DNA from: Enterococcus alishanensis | GTDB taxonomy: Bacteria; Bacillota; Bacilli; Lactobacillales; Enterococcaceae | Direction: 5' to 3' | DNA: 64,000 nucleotides | Assembly: GCF_019218635.1 (NCBI RefSeq) | Contig: NZ_JAHUZB010000006.1 | Span: 124,001-188,000, forward strand | Part shown: piece by piece, positions 8,667 through 18,196 of the stretch | How the letters are laid out: the number at the start of each line of letters is the position of its first letter | How positions within the stretch are numbered: the stretch's first letter is position 1 | Made by a program: the position numbers and the translations under genes | The notes under the pieces: generated by a model | The model's database searches: none | Told to the model about the DNA's origin: nothing | Seen by the model: the letters and a program-made list of their open reading frames with translations, nothing else

Positions 8667-11015
8667 TTATTCAGCGACTAAGATTAATTTTATTTTTTTT
8701 ATAGATAGGCTAACTATATAGACACTTACACTCACCACCAGTGCTAAGGATAAAGGAATCACTAGATAATTGATTAGCGGATTGGTGATAAAGGTTAGAT
8801 TCGAAACACCAGAAAGCAGTAGGCTAGCAACTTGGGTTCCGATTAAATTAGTTGCAACTACTCCAATCACGACACCGATTACTAAGGTAAAGATGGCACG
8901 GGTAATATATTGGTATTGTAATGTTTTTGAGGAAATACCAATGCTCTTCATGATGGCAATATTTTTTGCTTCTTTAGCTAGAATCATTTTGAAAAACATG
9001 GTGGTAATTAAGATTGCAATGAATAATGCTAGTCCAAAGGCTACAAGACTGATACTAGATACTTGATTAATAATTCCACCTAAAGTTTGTTTAATATATT
9101 CATCCGTATCGGTTACTTTGATATGCTTAAATCTTTTTTCTAAATTTGCTTTGACTTGATTAATTTTTGAGGAATCTGCTAAATTAAAATTATACGTAGC
9201 CCACAAAACATCCTCACTTGCCAACATACCTTTAGCTGTTTTCCCTCCGTTGGTCACATCTTGATAGATTCCACTAACTGTAACCGCCTCTTCTTGGCCT
9301 TGTAGCATGATCGTAAGTTGATCGCCAACGGCTGCTCCTAATTCTTGTGAATTCATATTGGACAAAGCAATTTCTTTTTCATTTTGTGGTGCTTTTCCAG
9401 TTGTATAACTCAGTGGAAATGAATCGTAATCATCCGTATTTTCGATTTTAATCGTTACAAATTCATTATCAGCATTTTTTACTTGGTACGCACTGGTTTC
9501 ATAGCGAACGACATTATTTATACCCAGTTCTTTACTGGCAGTATTTTTTTGTAAGTAGTTGGAGACTTGCTGAGACTCCTCTTGATATTTATCAAGTTGA
9601 TGAATATCAATCCGTAAATCACTTTTTCCAGCCCCCATATAAGAAATAAAACTAGGATCTTCAATTGTTTGCAAAAAGTTTAGCGGTACACTCATTAAAA
9701 ATAAGCTGATAGAAAAAACTAACATTAACAATAGATACACTCTTATTTGGGTCAATACCTCGCGAATCCCAATAAAAATACTTTGGTTTCGAATCCAATG
9801 TTTCTTGCCACTTAAGCGCATGCGATGTGCAATTTTGCGATTTCCTGATACTTCTCCTACTTGCAAGGCTTGATAGGCGGATATTTTCTTAAAACGGCGG
9901 AAAACAATTTTACAAAACAGATAAACAAATAAGAAAACAATCATCGAACCCAAAAGTGGCAGTAAGTAACTAAGAATTGTCTTAGGCACCGTTCCCATAT
10001 AAGCCGACATCGACTGGGTAAATATTTGTGTGACAAATAGTGAGGCCAGATAACCACCTACACAAGCCGTGGCAGCAATCACAACGTATTTGGTTAAATA
10101 CATTTTTCTGGTATTTTTATTGCTGATCCCAATAGCCTTCATAATGCCAATTTCTCGATAGTCTTCTTCGATTGCTGTAAGAATGGTAAATCTTAAACAT
10201 AGAGAAGCAATTAATAATAGCAACAGACTGATTAACGTAATGATCGCAATTACAATGCCATCAGTTAATGAATTTAATACTTGATACAAAGAACGTGTAA
10301 GCGCCGTTCCACTTTGGGGCAGATTAGATGCTGCATATTGTTTCTCAAATTCAGAAATTGTGCGATCGTCTTTTAATGCAAATTCAATCAAATACTCTTG
10401 ATTGCTGATTTTATTTTCTAGCTCTTGCCAATCATGATCACTTACTAAAAAACGTTTTGAAGTTACTAAGGAAGGATTCATCTGCGCGTCACGGATAAAT
10501 GATGTGATAGTATAATTTTTTTTGAAATCACCGATCTGAACGTGTACTTTAGAACCTAATTTTAAATTGTATTGCTGTTGATGATAGACGGGAACGCCGA
10601 TCTCACCATCTGCAATTTGTGCAACCTGATTACTTGTGTCTAATAAAAAATCAAAGGTATCATTTTGTTTTACAAAACTGTTTTCAATAATGCTGTTAAC
10701 TTCTGATTCATCATTTTTCTGAAGGAATAAATTCTCCCCCGAAATATTTAACAAGGTTACGGTTTGTTGATTTTTTACTAGATTATTTTTTTCACTAAAG
10801 GTATCGATTTCTTTTTTTTGCAGATCACCAGCATACATTTGAACATAGCTGGGTACTTTTGCTTCTTTAAATAAGTGATTCAAAGAACCATTTAGCTCCG
10901 TCACAATCATCAGCGTACTGGATACCAACATTGCAGACAACAAGATAAACATGAAGAGAGTAAAAGTAATCACTTTATTCTTTTTAAAATCTTTCTTTAT
11001 TAGTCGGCGTATCAT
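8667..11015 (-). CDS. FtsX-like ABC transporter permease
   Basis: A large membrane protein of about 782 residues with an N-terminal transmembrane helix, a long extracellular domain, three helices around residue 255-370, a second extracellular domain, and three C-terminal helices. This is the duplicated FtsX layout (short coupling motifs EIGIMKAIGISNKNT and NIAIMKSIGISSKTL precede helices). I choose the ATG at 11015 because AAGGGG is eight bases before it; an ATG at 11021 is only two bases from the same site. First gene of the pair with the MacB-type ATPase. Cargo unknown; enterococcal relatives are usually annotated only as ABC permeases. Confidence 0.87.
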   Translation of the reverse strand: MIRRLIKKDFKKNKVITFTLFMFILLSAMLVSSTLMIVTELNGSLNHLFKEAKVPSYVQMYAGDLQKKEIDTFSEKNNLVKNQQTVTLLNISGENLFLQKNDESEVNSIIENSFVKQNDTFDFLLDTSNQVAQIADGEIGVPVYHQQQYNLKLGSKVHVQIGDFKKNYTITSFIRDAQMNPSLVTSKRFLVSDHDWQELENKISNQEYLIEFALKDDRTISEFEKQYAASNLPQSGTALTRSLYQVLNSLTDGIVIAIITLISLLLLLIASLCLRFTILTAIEEDYREIGIMKAIGISNKNTRKMYLTKYVVIAATACVGGYLASLFVTQIFTQSMSAYMGTVPKTILSYLLPLLGSMIVFLFVYLFCKIVFRRFKKISAYQALQVGEVSGNRKIAHRMRLSGKKHWIRNQSIFIGIREVLTQIRVYLLLMLVFSISLFLMSVPLNFLQTIEDPSFISYMGAGKSDLRIDIHQLDKYQEESQQVSNYLQKNTASKELGINNVVRYETSAYQVKNADNEFVTIKIENTDDYDSFPLSYTTGKAPQNEKEIALSNMNSQELGAAVGDQLTIMLQGQEEAVTVSGIYQDVTNGGKTAKGMLASEDVLWATYNFNLADSSKINQVKANLEKRFKHIKVTDTDEYIKQTLGGIINQVSSISLVAFGLALFIAILITTMFFKMILAKEAKNIAIMKSIGISSKTLQYQYITRAIFTLVIGVVIGVVATNLIGTQVASLLLSGVSNLTFITNPLINYLVIPLSLALVVSVSVYIVSLSIKKIKLILVAE

Positions 11016-11145
11016 ACACATTTCCCCTTTTTTTATTGATATACTGCAAAACTAAATCATTTCTTCCGTGCTGTTTCTGCAGCTAAAAATGAACTAGTAA
11101 AGCCCCCAAAATTTTATTCATTTCAATCATAAAATCCTACATTTA

Positions 11146-12402
11146 TTAAATGTCCACTTCATTGCGGTAAAGCAGCTTGCTTATAACAGATAGTAATAGC
11201 GTCGCAATCAACGTAATGGTAATCGGAACATAAACAGTTGTTTGAAAAATTTCAAAGCCGATGCCATATAAAATTTGACCGATAGGCGCAGCACATTGAG
11301 CAGTAGCCATAATAATAGACATCACTTTTCCTAAATTTTTGGTTGGCGTGATCTTCTGAACTTTACTGATCGCAAAAATCGAAATAATTGATAAGCAAGC
11401 TGAAAGCGGAACGCCACTAAGTAAAAAGATCAGAAATGACGGTAAAGTTCCGTACTGCAGCATAAACGGCGTGCAGGCAAAAATGATTGGAATGAGTAAT
11501 ATTGAAATAAATAAAATCCAAAGATAAAAATTAGATACTTTTAATTTTTTTGATACAAGACCAACAATCAAGGCACCTAAAATTGTCGCAAATTCAATGA
11601 CCCCCACACCGATTCCATATAAACTGGTATTCAAATTCATTGTTATTCTCAAAATATAAGGAACACCCACAATAAATAGTGGTGTAAGCGCAAAATTTAA
11701 GCCCACGCTTATGAACATCGTTTTGCGAATAAAACTGTGCTGTAGGGTATAGTGAAATCCTTCTTTCAAATCACTTATCAACACTCTAATAATATTTCCA
11801 GAATAATCTGACTTATTTTTTGGCACTAAAATACGTGTCTCTAACAATGCTGTCAAAAAGAATGCGGCTGTCGTGATAATAAGAATATTTTCCATGCCAA
11901 TCATGGCATAAAGCAAACCACCTAAAACCGGTGCAACAATTCCTGATAATGATTGAACCCCTTGCAAAATTCCGTTGGCTGATTCTAATTTATCCCCTGA
12001 AGCAATACTAGGTATAATCGCCGTTATAACTGGTGTATCCATCGCGCCAACAAATCCAAAAAGAATCATTGCAATCGCAATAATTACAAGTGCTGATTGA
12101 TTTAGTAGAAAAGCTGCAAGTAACAATAAACTAAACAAGCCATTCGCCAGATCAAGCGCAACCATAATTGATTTGCGATTGAATCTATCTGCTAGAGCCC
12201 CTCCAATGGGAGATAACAAGATTGGCAGGCTTGAGACTGCAAATAATGTCGCATAAATATCTGAGCGGCCAGTAATATCTAAAACATACAGCGATAAAGC
12301 AAAACGCAATAATGAAGTGCCAAAAACAGAAACAGCCTGTCCTGTTACAAGTTTAATAAAATTGAATGTTGTCTGATACTTCGAAGTTTCCATCGTCACC
12401 AT
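11146..12402 (-). CDS. MFS transporter, putative drug exporter
   Basis: A 418-residue major facilitator with about twelve membrane segments and the MFS motif A-like loop GGALADRFNRKSI between helices 2 and 3. The overall pattern (TGQAVSVFGTSLLRFALSLY at the N-terminus, then APVLGGLLYAMIG) matches the MFS_3/enterobactin-exporter-like group often linked to macrolide or other drug efflux. The start is the ATG at 12402 behind AAAGGAGAGG; a frame open to 12453 has no such site. The promoter lies 217 bases upstream and is filled with TetR-type palindromes, so expression is probably induced by a ligand. No TetR gene is in the window. Confidence 0.85.
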   Translation of the reverse strand: MVTMETSKYQTTFNFIKLVTGQAVSVFGTSLLRFALSLYVLDITGRSDIYATLFAVSSLPILLSPIGGALADRFNRKSIMVALDLANGLFSLLLLAAFLLNQSALVIIAIAMILFGFVGAMDTPVITAIIPSIASGDKLESANGILQGVQSLSGIVAPVLGGLLYAMIGMENILIITTAAFFLTALLETRILVPKNKSDYSGNIIRVLISDLKEGFHYTLQHSFIRKTMFISVGLNFALTPLFIVGVPYILRITMNLNTSLYGIGVGVIEFATILGALIVGLVSKKLKVSNFYLWILFISILLIPIIFACTPFMLQYGTLPSFLIFLLSGVPLSACLSIISIFAISKVQKITPTKNLGKVMSIIMATAQCAAPIGQILYGIGFEIFQTTVYVPITITLIATLLLSVISKLLYRNEVDI

Positions 12403-12787
12403 AAATACCTCTCCTTTTGTAAATCTAAAAATGAATATTGATACATTTAACAATATGACTTTTATCCGCTATGTTTGAAGTCCGTTTTTTTTTAGATGAA
12501 ATAGTAATATTGCCTTACATTCAATGCAGATAAATATTTTTGAAAAAATATGATTCCATCTTTTTTGATTTAGAAACCAGTTAAAATAAAAATAGTTTTT
12601 TATTAGACCAACAGTCTATGAATATATATTAATAGACCGTTGGTCTATTGTCAATTAAAATTTTGAAAAAGCTTATTTTTTCGATCTTTTGGTAAGGAAT
12701 TGTCTTCATTTTTTAGCATATACCTTATTTTTAAGTTATCTGCTAAACTAAAACAGACCCTCATTTAAAAAATATCAGGAGCAAACT
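12403..12787. other. Intergenic region between divergent MFS and GNAT genes
   Basis: It holds the long untranslated leader of the exporter gene (about 217 bases), its promoter with two operators at 12604-12654, and the short upstream region of the acetyltransferase gene. The leader is AT-rich with T runs on both strands; I see no clear leader peptide or riboswitch in it. Confidence 0.5.
12604..12654 (-). promoter_or_regulatory. MFS promoter with two TetR-type operators
   Basis: On the minus strand a perfect -35 TTGACA (12654-12649) and a -10 TAATAT (12631-12626) are separated by exactly 17 bases. These 17 bases are a palindrome containing TAGACC-3-GGTCTA (12633-12647). A second copy, TAGACC-3-GTCTA type with one changed base (12604-12618), lies just behind the -10 over the likely transcription start. 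A dimeric repressor on either site would block RNA polymerase. The arrangement is typical of TetR-family control; the regulator gene is not nearby. Confidence 0.8.
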
Positions 12788-13306
12788 ATGAATATCCATA
12801 AAATATCCAACAATAAAGAACTACTTGCCTTCCAAAACCTTTACTTAAAATCTTTCCCTGAAGAAGAACGTTTAGACTTCGAACTACTAAAGTCAAAGGC
12901 AGATGAAGGTAGAGGGAACTTTTTAGGGCTGTTTGATCAGCAAAACTTAGTGGGCATGATTTATTATTCTGAGTATCAAGGAACCATTTATATTTTCTAT
13001 TTTGCAATTGATCAACAGCTCCAGTCTCACGGATATGGAAAAATCATGCTAGATTATATGTTTGAAACCTTTCAGCAGCACAAAATTATCTTACTTGTTG
13101 AAAAAATTAATTCGAAGGCTGAAAACAATGAACAGCGAATTAGAAGAAAAAAGTTCTATCTTAAAAATGGCTTTACCAGCAATCAGCAATTCTTACAAAC
13201 TTTGGGACTTAATTTTGAGTTAATCCATCGCGAAGGAAATACCGCATATGTGGCTGACTATCAAAAAATTCGAGAATATTTTTACAGTGCTGCAAAAAAT
13301 GATTAA
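12788..13306 (+). CDS. GNAT family N-acetyltransferase
   Basis: A 172-residue protein with the GNAT fold. The acceptor region is followed by strand 4 (GTIYIFYFAIDQQLQ), and the acetyl-CoA loop reads QSHGYGKIML (a Q/R-x-x-G-x-G/A type loop). A final region (NGFTSNQQFLQ) resembles the usual C-terminal strand pair. The start at 12788 has AGGAG eight bases upstream. It stands alone, divergent from the exporter gene. Substrate unknown; small-molecule or protein N-acetylation is equally possible. Confidence 0.8.
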   Translation: MNIHKISNNKELLAFQNLYLKSFPEEERLDFELLKSKADEGRGNFLGLFDQQNLVGMIYYSEYQGTIYIFYFAIDQQLQSHGYGKIMLDYMFETFQQHKIILLVEKINSKAENNEQRIRRKKFYLKNGFTSNQQFLQTLGLNFELIHREGNTAYVADYQKIREYFYSAAKND

Positions 13307-13619
13307 AACATTAGCTAAGGTTTATTAAATTCCCTTCAAAAAAATGACTCTCACATAGCCAATACCAAACGATTCATTTAGTAATTTTTTTCACAAAATT
13401 ATCACTCTTGAATTAGCCTTTTTGAATTGACTAAACTTCGTAAAACAATCTCAAAACATCTTATTGAATTGATCAATAAATCTGATATAATTCCTATTGT
13501 ATAAATAAAAATACAAAATAAAATAGTTACAAAATTAAGAAGTAGGCCATTTTATGACCTACTTTAAATTTATATACATTTGTCAGAATTATTTGACATT
13601 AAAAAAGGGGGAAGTTTTA
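13307..13619 (+). other. Intergenic region with promoter and leader hairpin
   Basis: This gene-free stretch separates the acetyltransferase from the permease gene. It contains a promoter at 13464-13491 and, in the presumed leader, a hairpin with arms AAGTAGG (13540-13546) and CCTACTT (13558-13564). A 22-codon in-frame extension of the permease starting at 13554 lies over this hairpin and lacks a ribosome binding site. Confidence 0.5.
13464..13491 (+). promoter_or_regulatory. Promoter of the permease/amidohydrolase operon
   Basis: TTGAAT (13464-13469), a 16-base spacer, then a consensus TATAAT (13486-13491) with TG at the extended -10 position. Transcription would start near 13498, giving a leader of about 120 bases. 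Confidence 0.6.
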
Positions 13620-15005
13620 TTGGAGAAGGAAAAACATTTAGAAAGTCTCGCTACAACAGAGACTAAGTTCAATCGGGAATTAGGCATTTTTGGTGGTGTT
13701 AGTATCATCGGAGGAATCATGATTGGTTCCGGTATTTTTTATTTGGGTTCGTATGTTTTACAACGGACAGGTATGAGTTTAGGTCTAGCTTTGCTTGCTT
13801 GGATTGTCGGTGGGTTAGTCACTTTATTGGCTGGTTTGTGTTATGCAGAATTAGGCGTAAGTATGCCTCGTGCGGGAGGTTCAACCGTTTACTTAACAGA
13901 AGCTTTTCATCCAGCTGTTGGATTTTTGAGAGGTTTTACTGATTGGTTGATTGGTGGTCCAGGTTCTATTGCGGCGATGGCAATTGCATTACCGACAGCC
14001 ATGAGAAGTTTTTGGACTATCTCTGATATGCAAATTAAACTGATTGCAACTGCTCTAATCATTATACTGACTGTTTATAATTTATTTGGAATTAAACAAG
14101 GCGCTTTCTTACAAAATATTTCAATGGTCGCTAAATTAATTCCAATTTTAGTTATTTTATTTGCTGCCTTATTCTTAGGTAGAGAAAGTCCCGATTTATC
14201 ACTGACTCCTGTCACAAATCCTGATGCTTCTTTTTCTAGCATTATCGGCATGATTGCTTTTGCAACAGTTGCCAGTCTATGGGCATACGAAGGTTGGACC
14301 AATCTGAATTCCATGACTGAAGAAATGAAAAATCCTAAGAAAAATTTGCCAAAATCATTAATTATCGGCATTGGTGGCATAACTGTTTTGTATACCTTAT
14401 TTAATTTTGCTATTTATAAAGTGTTACCTTACGATGTGATTGTCAATAATATTGCTGATGGAAACCTATATTTAGGCACAGAAGCTGCCATTAGTGTTTT
14501 AGGAAACTGGGGCGGTATTATTGTATCTTTAGGGATGGTTCTAGCTATGTTTGGTGGCTTGAATGGCTTAACAATTGCCCAACCTCGAATGTATTATGCA
14601 ATGGCTGTTGAAGGACATTTTTTCAAGTCCTTTGCGAAGTTACATCCAAAATATAAAGTACCTACTGCTGCTATGTTGGCACAAATGGTCCTATCGATAG
14701 TACTAGTTTTTTCACGTAATTTAGATCAATTAACCTCTTTGGTTGTATTTACAGCAATGCTATATAACTTATTAACAATTATTGCTGTATGGGTAATGAG
14801 AAAAAGATTCCCAGAGTTACAAAGACCTTATCGAGTCGCTGGTTATCCATGGACCGTCTTGATCACAGCTATTTTATTTATTGGATTATTAATCAACACT
14901 TTTACAGAAGATATCCAAAATGCTCTTTTAGGCATGATTGTTCAAGTGATTGGGATTTTAGTTTATTGGTATTTCGATCGACAACTTAAAAGAAAGAAGG
15001 CTTAA
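13620..15005 (+). CDS. APC family amino acid permease/exchanger
   Basis: A membrane carrier of 461 residues with about twelve helices. The first helix carries the unwound substrate loop GGIMIGSGIF, typical of the LAT/SteT-type amino acid exchangers of the APC superfamily, followed by CYAELGVSMPRAGGSTVYL. The start is taken as a TTG at 13620, directly behind GGGGGAAG; the upstream in-frame ATG at 13554 has no ribosome binding site and would add a non-conserved stretch. The next gene, a YtcJ-type amidohydrolase, begins three bases after the stop, so the permease probably imports the amidohydrolase substrate or exports its product. Substrate not visible. Confidence 0.87.
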   Translation: MEKEKHLESLATTETKFNRELGIFGGVSIIGGIMIGSGIFYLGSYVLQRTGMSLGLALLAWIVGGLVTLLAGLCYAELGVSMPRAGGSTVYLTEAFHPAVGFLRGFTDWLIGGPGSIAAMAIALPTAMRSFWTISDMQIKLIATALIIILTVYNLFGIKQGAFLQNISMVAKLIPILVILFAALFLGRESPDLSLTPVTNPDASFSSIIGMIAFATVASLWAYEGWTNLNSMTEEMKNPKKNLPKSLIIGIGGITVLYTLFNFAIYKVLPYDVIVNNIADGNLYLGTEAAISVLGNWGGIIVSLGMVLAMFGGLNGLTIAQPRMYYAMAVEGHFFKSFAKLHPKYKVPTAAMLAQMVLSIVLVFSRNLDQLTSLVVFTAMLYNLLTIIAVWVMRKRFPELQRPYRVAGYPWTVLITAILFIGLLINTFTEDIQNALLGMIVQVIGILVYWYFDRQLKRKKA

Positions 15006-15008
15006 GCT

Positions 15009-16619
15009 ATGCGTAAATTACTAATCGGCGGCAAATTTTATATTAATAGAGATCAATTTGCTGAAGCAGTATACATTGAAAATGATAAAATTATGGCTGT
15101 GGGCACCACCAATCATTTAAAAACATTGCCTTATGATGAAATAATTGATTTAACTGGAAAGACAATTTTACCTGGTTTGAATGATTCACATTGTCACATT
15201 TCCAGCGTCGGTGCAGCTTACTTACAAGTTGACTTATCTGATTGTCATTCAATTGATGAAATCATAGCCTTGACTAAATCTTTTATTGCTGATAATCCTG
15301 AGCTCACTAAGCACGGTGTAAGAACTATGGGTTGGAATCAAGATTTATTCACTTCAGGCGAGAAAAGATTGCTAAATCTTCAGGACGTTAATCAAATTTC
15401 AACTGAAATCCCTGTTATTTTAGAGCGTGTTTGTGGTCATATTTGTGCTGTTAATTCTAAAGCATTAGCTCTGAAAAACATTACAAAAGATACACCGGCA
15501 CCTCGTGGTGGAACGATCGAATTAGATGAGAATGGCCAACCAAATGGTATTTTAACTGAAAATGCTGTTCAGTGGATTGAAGAAGTCATTCCAAATTATA
15601 CCCCCGAAGAAAAAGTGAGCTTCATGGCTCAAGCATTAAATTATGCTGCCAGTGTTGGTCTCACCAGCGTCCAATCAAACGATGTCGCTGCTCCAAACAC
15701 TTACGGAGACTTTCAATCAATCCGTGCTATTTATGAACAACAATTAACTAAAGTACGTTATCGCCATCAAATTTGTGCCTATTCTCCAGAAGAAATGGAT
15801 TTCATCCTAAATAAAGAAGCATTAGAGCCAATTTATCAGGGAGGATTTTTAGCATTAGGTCCAATTAAAATGTTTAAGGATGGTAGTCTTGGAGCTAAAA
15901 CCGCTATGATGCGTGACGGTTACATTGACGAACCGGATAATCATGGCGTTTGTGCTTTAGAATATGATTTACAAGTTGATTTGGTTAAGGCAGCTAGTCA
16001 GCGCGGATTGCAGGTGGTTACACATGTTATTGGTGATGGAGCCATTGCTGAAACTATCTCAGCTTATCAAACCGGATTTATCGATGGAAAAAATAAATTG
16101 CGTCATGCTTTGATTCATTGTCAAATTACTGATCGAGCATTGTTAAATGAAATCGCCCAGCAAGATATTGCTGTCTTTTTCCAACCCATTTTCTTAGATT
16201 ATGACATGCAAATTCTTGAAGATCGTGTTGGGCAAGAACTAGCCAGTACTTCCTATGCTTTTAAAACCTTGGAAAATCTTGGTGTGCATATTGGTTATGG
16301 TACAGATGCTCCTGTTGAAGATTTAAATCCTTTTCCTAATATTTATGCCGCAGTCGCCCGCAAAAATAAAAATAATGAACCCGTTGACGGATTCTATCCA
16401 AAAGAATGTGTTGATCTTTATACTGCCATTGATGCATATACTATTGGCTCCAGCTATCTGGAATTTAAAGAGGATGAAAAAGGACGAATTGCAGAGAACT
16501 ACTTAGCAGATTTTACGGTTTTAGATGAAGATATATTCAATATTCCGCTGGAAAAAATAAAAGATATTCAACCAAGAATGACTATTATTGGTGGAGACAT
16601 TGTTTTTGAGCGTGAGTAA
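15009..16619 (+). CDS. YtcJ-type amidohydrolase
   Basis: A metal-dependent hydrolase of 536 residues of the amidohydrolase superfamily. The N-terminal metal motif is LPGLNDSHCHI (H-x-H), a candidate bridging region lies in LGPIKMFKDGSLGAKTAMM, later His residues are in VVTHVIGDGAI and ALIHCQI, and the catalytic Asp is in GYGTDAPVEDLNPF. These are hallmarks of the YtcJ/AepA-like group. Relatives hydrolyse N-acyl or N-formyl groups or related amide bonds, but few have been characterised. It is translationally close to the permease gene and followed by a strong terminator, so the two form a two-gene operon. Confidence 0.88.
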   Translation: MRKLLIGGKFYINRDQFAEAVYIENDKIMAVGTTNHLKTLPYDEIIDLTGKTILPGLNDSHCHISSVGAAYLQVDLSDCHSIDEIIALTKSFIADNPELTKHGVRTMGWNQDLFTSGEKRLLNLQDVNQISTEIPVILERVCGHICAVNSKALALKNITKDTPAPRGGTIELDENGQPNGILTENAVQWIEEVIPNYTPEEKVSFMAQALNYAASVGLTSVQSNDVAAPNTYGDFQSIRAIYEQQLTKVRYRHQICAYSPEEMDFILNKEALEPIYQGGFLALGPIKMFKDGSLGAKTAMMRDGYIDEPDNHGVCALEYDLQVDLVKAASQRGLQVVTHVIGDGAIAETISAYQTGFIDGKNKLRHALIHCQITDRALLNEIAQQDIAVFFQPIFLDYDMQILEDRVGQELASTSYAFKTLENLGVHIGYGTDAPVEDLNPFPNIYAAVARKNKNNEPVDGFYPKECVDLYTAIDAYTIGSSYLEFKEDEKGRIAENYLADFTVLDEDIFNIPLEKIKDIQPRMTIIGGDIVFERE

Positions 16620-16651
16620 TTTCTAAGCTTTACAAAGATAAAAACATCATT

Positions 16652-16709
16652 AAGAGGGAGCTGAAACTTTTTTAAAAGAGTTTCAGTTCCCTCTTGTTAT
16701 ACTTTTTTA
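16652..16709 (+). terminator. Terminator of the permease/amidohydrolase operon
   Basis: A 17-base stem pairs AAGAGGGAGCTGAAACT with AGTTTCAGTTCCCTCTT (one G-U pair), loop about ten bases, followed by a T-rich tail. Confidence 0.85.
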
Positions 16710-16759
16710 CTCACTTCCAAAACCTCATTTTACTGATAGTTGAAAACATACAACCATAA

Positions 16760-16792
16760 AAAAATCGTTTCTTCAAAAGAAGTTCGGTTTTT
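16760..16792 (-). terminator. Probable terminator behind the glyoxalase-fold gene
   Basis: On the minus strand an imperfect stem around CTTC-TTTT-GAAG with outer pairs AAACCG/CGATTT is followed by a run of T. It lies directly behind the stop at 16798. Confidence 0.5.
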
Positions 16793-16797
16793 ATCTT

Positions 16798-17277
16798 TTA
16801 TTTTACTCTTGTAAAGGGCCCTTTTGGTGCAATTAATTCCAAATTTGTACCATCTGGGTCAGTAAAATAAGCAACTCCTGTTCCAAAACCAGCTTTCAAC
16901 CCATCCTGTGCTTCAAAATAAATCGGCTCACCTTCTGGCTCAATACCAATTTCTTTTAAGCGAGCCATTGCAGCTGGTAAATCCTCTACTTCAAAACACA
17001 TATGCATAGCGCTAATTTGATCATTTGAATAGTTGGCGCGACTAGATTGAGGTGTGACATATTCTAAAAGATCGATGTTCACATTTCCTAATTGCAAATT
17101 CGCATACTTAATTAACGTATCTTTTAGTCCTTGTGACTGAGCCATCCGCTCGCCGCCAATTTGATCTTGATTGGCAATTTTTTTCCCCGTTAAAGCTTCA
17201 TAAAATATAATTGATTGTTCTAAATTACTGACGGTGATCCCGATGTGATTCACCAGTGAAAAACCTTGATTCATCAT
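16798..17277 (-). CDS. VOC/glyoxalase-fold protein
   Basis: About 159 residues of the vicinal oxygen chelate fold with two beta-alpha-beta-beta-beta modules: the first begins NHIGITVSNLEQSIIFYEALTG, the second HMCFEVEDLPAAMARLKEIG and ends YFTDPDGTNLELIAPKG. The presumed metal ligands (His near the N-terminus, His in MHMCF, Glu in NLELI) are present. The start is the ATG at 17277 behind GGAGAGG; the frame continues to 17307 but would overlap the reductase gene. It follows an aldo/keto reductase gene by 19 bases. Together they suggest handling of reactive carbonyls such as methylglyoxal; dioxygenase or epimerase roles are alternatives. Confidence 0.85.
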   Translation of the reverse strand: MMNQGFSLVNHIGITVSNLEQSIIFYEALTGKKIANQDQIGGERMAQSQGLKDTLIKYANLQLGNVNIDLLEYVTPQSSRANYSNDQISAMHMCFEVEDLPAAMARLKEIGIEPEGEPIYFEAQDGLKAGFGTGVAYFTDPDGTNLELIAPKGPFTRVK

Positions 17278-17296
17278 TTTATCCTCTCCTTTTTTA

Positions 17297-18136
17297 TTAA
17301 AAATCAAATGTCATTGGATCAGGACCACTACGTAATCCTTCATCTAACTGATTTAGCTTTTCGATATCTTCAAGTTCTATATTAAAATCAAAGATTGCTG
17401 CATTATTTTTCATACGCTCTTGATGAATTGATTTCACTACAAGTAAAATTTCCTGTTGTACATCCCAACGCAAGATAATCTGTGCTGGTGATTGACCATA
17501 TTTTTGAGCCAATTCAACGATTAGCGGATGATCAAGTAACTGACCTTGCATCAAGGGTGACCACGCTTGAATTTTAATCTTGTTTTCTGCAGCAAAATCA
17601 CGCAGTTCTGTCTGTGCCAATTTAGGATGCAATTCAATTTGATTAATCACCGGCACAACTTTTGCGAAAGATAACAAATTCTTTAAATGGGAAATTTCAA
17701 AGTTACTCACACCAATGGCCTTAATTTTCCCTTCAGCATATAAATCTTCCAACGCTAACCAAGATTCTTTATATGCATCCTTCCCTGGCCAATGTATCAG
17801 AAATAAATCTAAATAATCTAACTGTAATTTTTCCAAAGACTCTACAAAAGATTGCTTCGTTTCTTCATAAGTTAAACGCGCATTCCAGACTTTCGAAGTT
17901 ACAAATAAGTCTTCGCGTTTTAAACCAGTGGCCGCTAGTCCAGCTTTAATTCCTGCTCCTGTGCCTTTTTCATTGCCATAAATTTGTGCGGTATCAATCA
18001 GACGATAGCCATTTACTATTCCGTTTTTTACTACTTCCGCCGTTTCTTGATCAGAAATTTGAAAAACACCTAAACCCAATCCTGGAATTTTAATACCATT
18101 ATTTAATTCAACTGTATCTGATAATTTTTGAATCAT
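17297..18136 (-). CDS. Aldo/keto reductase
   Basis: A 279-residue NADPH-dependent carbonyl reductase. The catalytic tetrad is complete: D48, Y53 (DTAQIYGNE), K82 (VTSKVW) and H115 (LIHWPG). The cofactor region is only partly typical, VVKSIHQERMKNN. The length and GVFQISDQETAEVV N-terminus match the 2,5-diketo-gluconate reductase/YvgN group, whose members reduce methylglyoxal and other aldehydes. The gene is divergent from an HxlR regulator; direct repeats lie between them. Co-transcribed with the glyoxalase-fold gene. Confidence 0.92.
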   Translation of the reverse strand: MIQKLSDTVELNNGIKIPGLGLGVFQISDQETAEVVKNGIVNGYRLIDTAQIYGNEKGTGAGIKAGLAATGLKREDLFVTSKVWNARLTYEETKQSFVESLEKLQLDYLDLFLIHWPGKDAYKESWLALEDLYAEGKIKAIGVSNFEISHLKNLLSFAKVVPVINQIELHPKLAQTELRDFAAENKIKIQAWSPLMQGQLLDHPLIVELAQKYGQSPAQIILRWDVQQEILLVVKSIHQERMKNNAAIFDFNIELEDIEKLNQLDEGLRSGPDPMTFDF

Positions 18137-18196
18137 GTCATTTCCTCCTTGCTGAATACAGGAATTAATATATAATGAGAGTATATTTTTGTATAG

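Noticed and set aside
7896-11015. BceAB-type bacitracin-sensing transporter
   Set aside because: The permease has the duplicated FtsX layout, but there is no two-component system beside it and the large extracellular domains are distributed differently from BceB.
13554-13619. N-terminal extension of the APC permease from an ATG at 13554
   Set aside because: No ribosome binding site; it covers a leader hairpin, whereas the TTG at 13620 follows GGGGGAAG.
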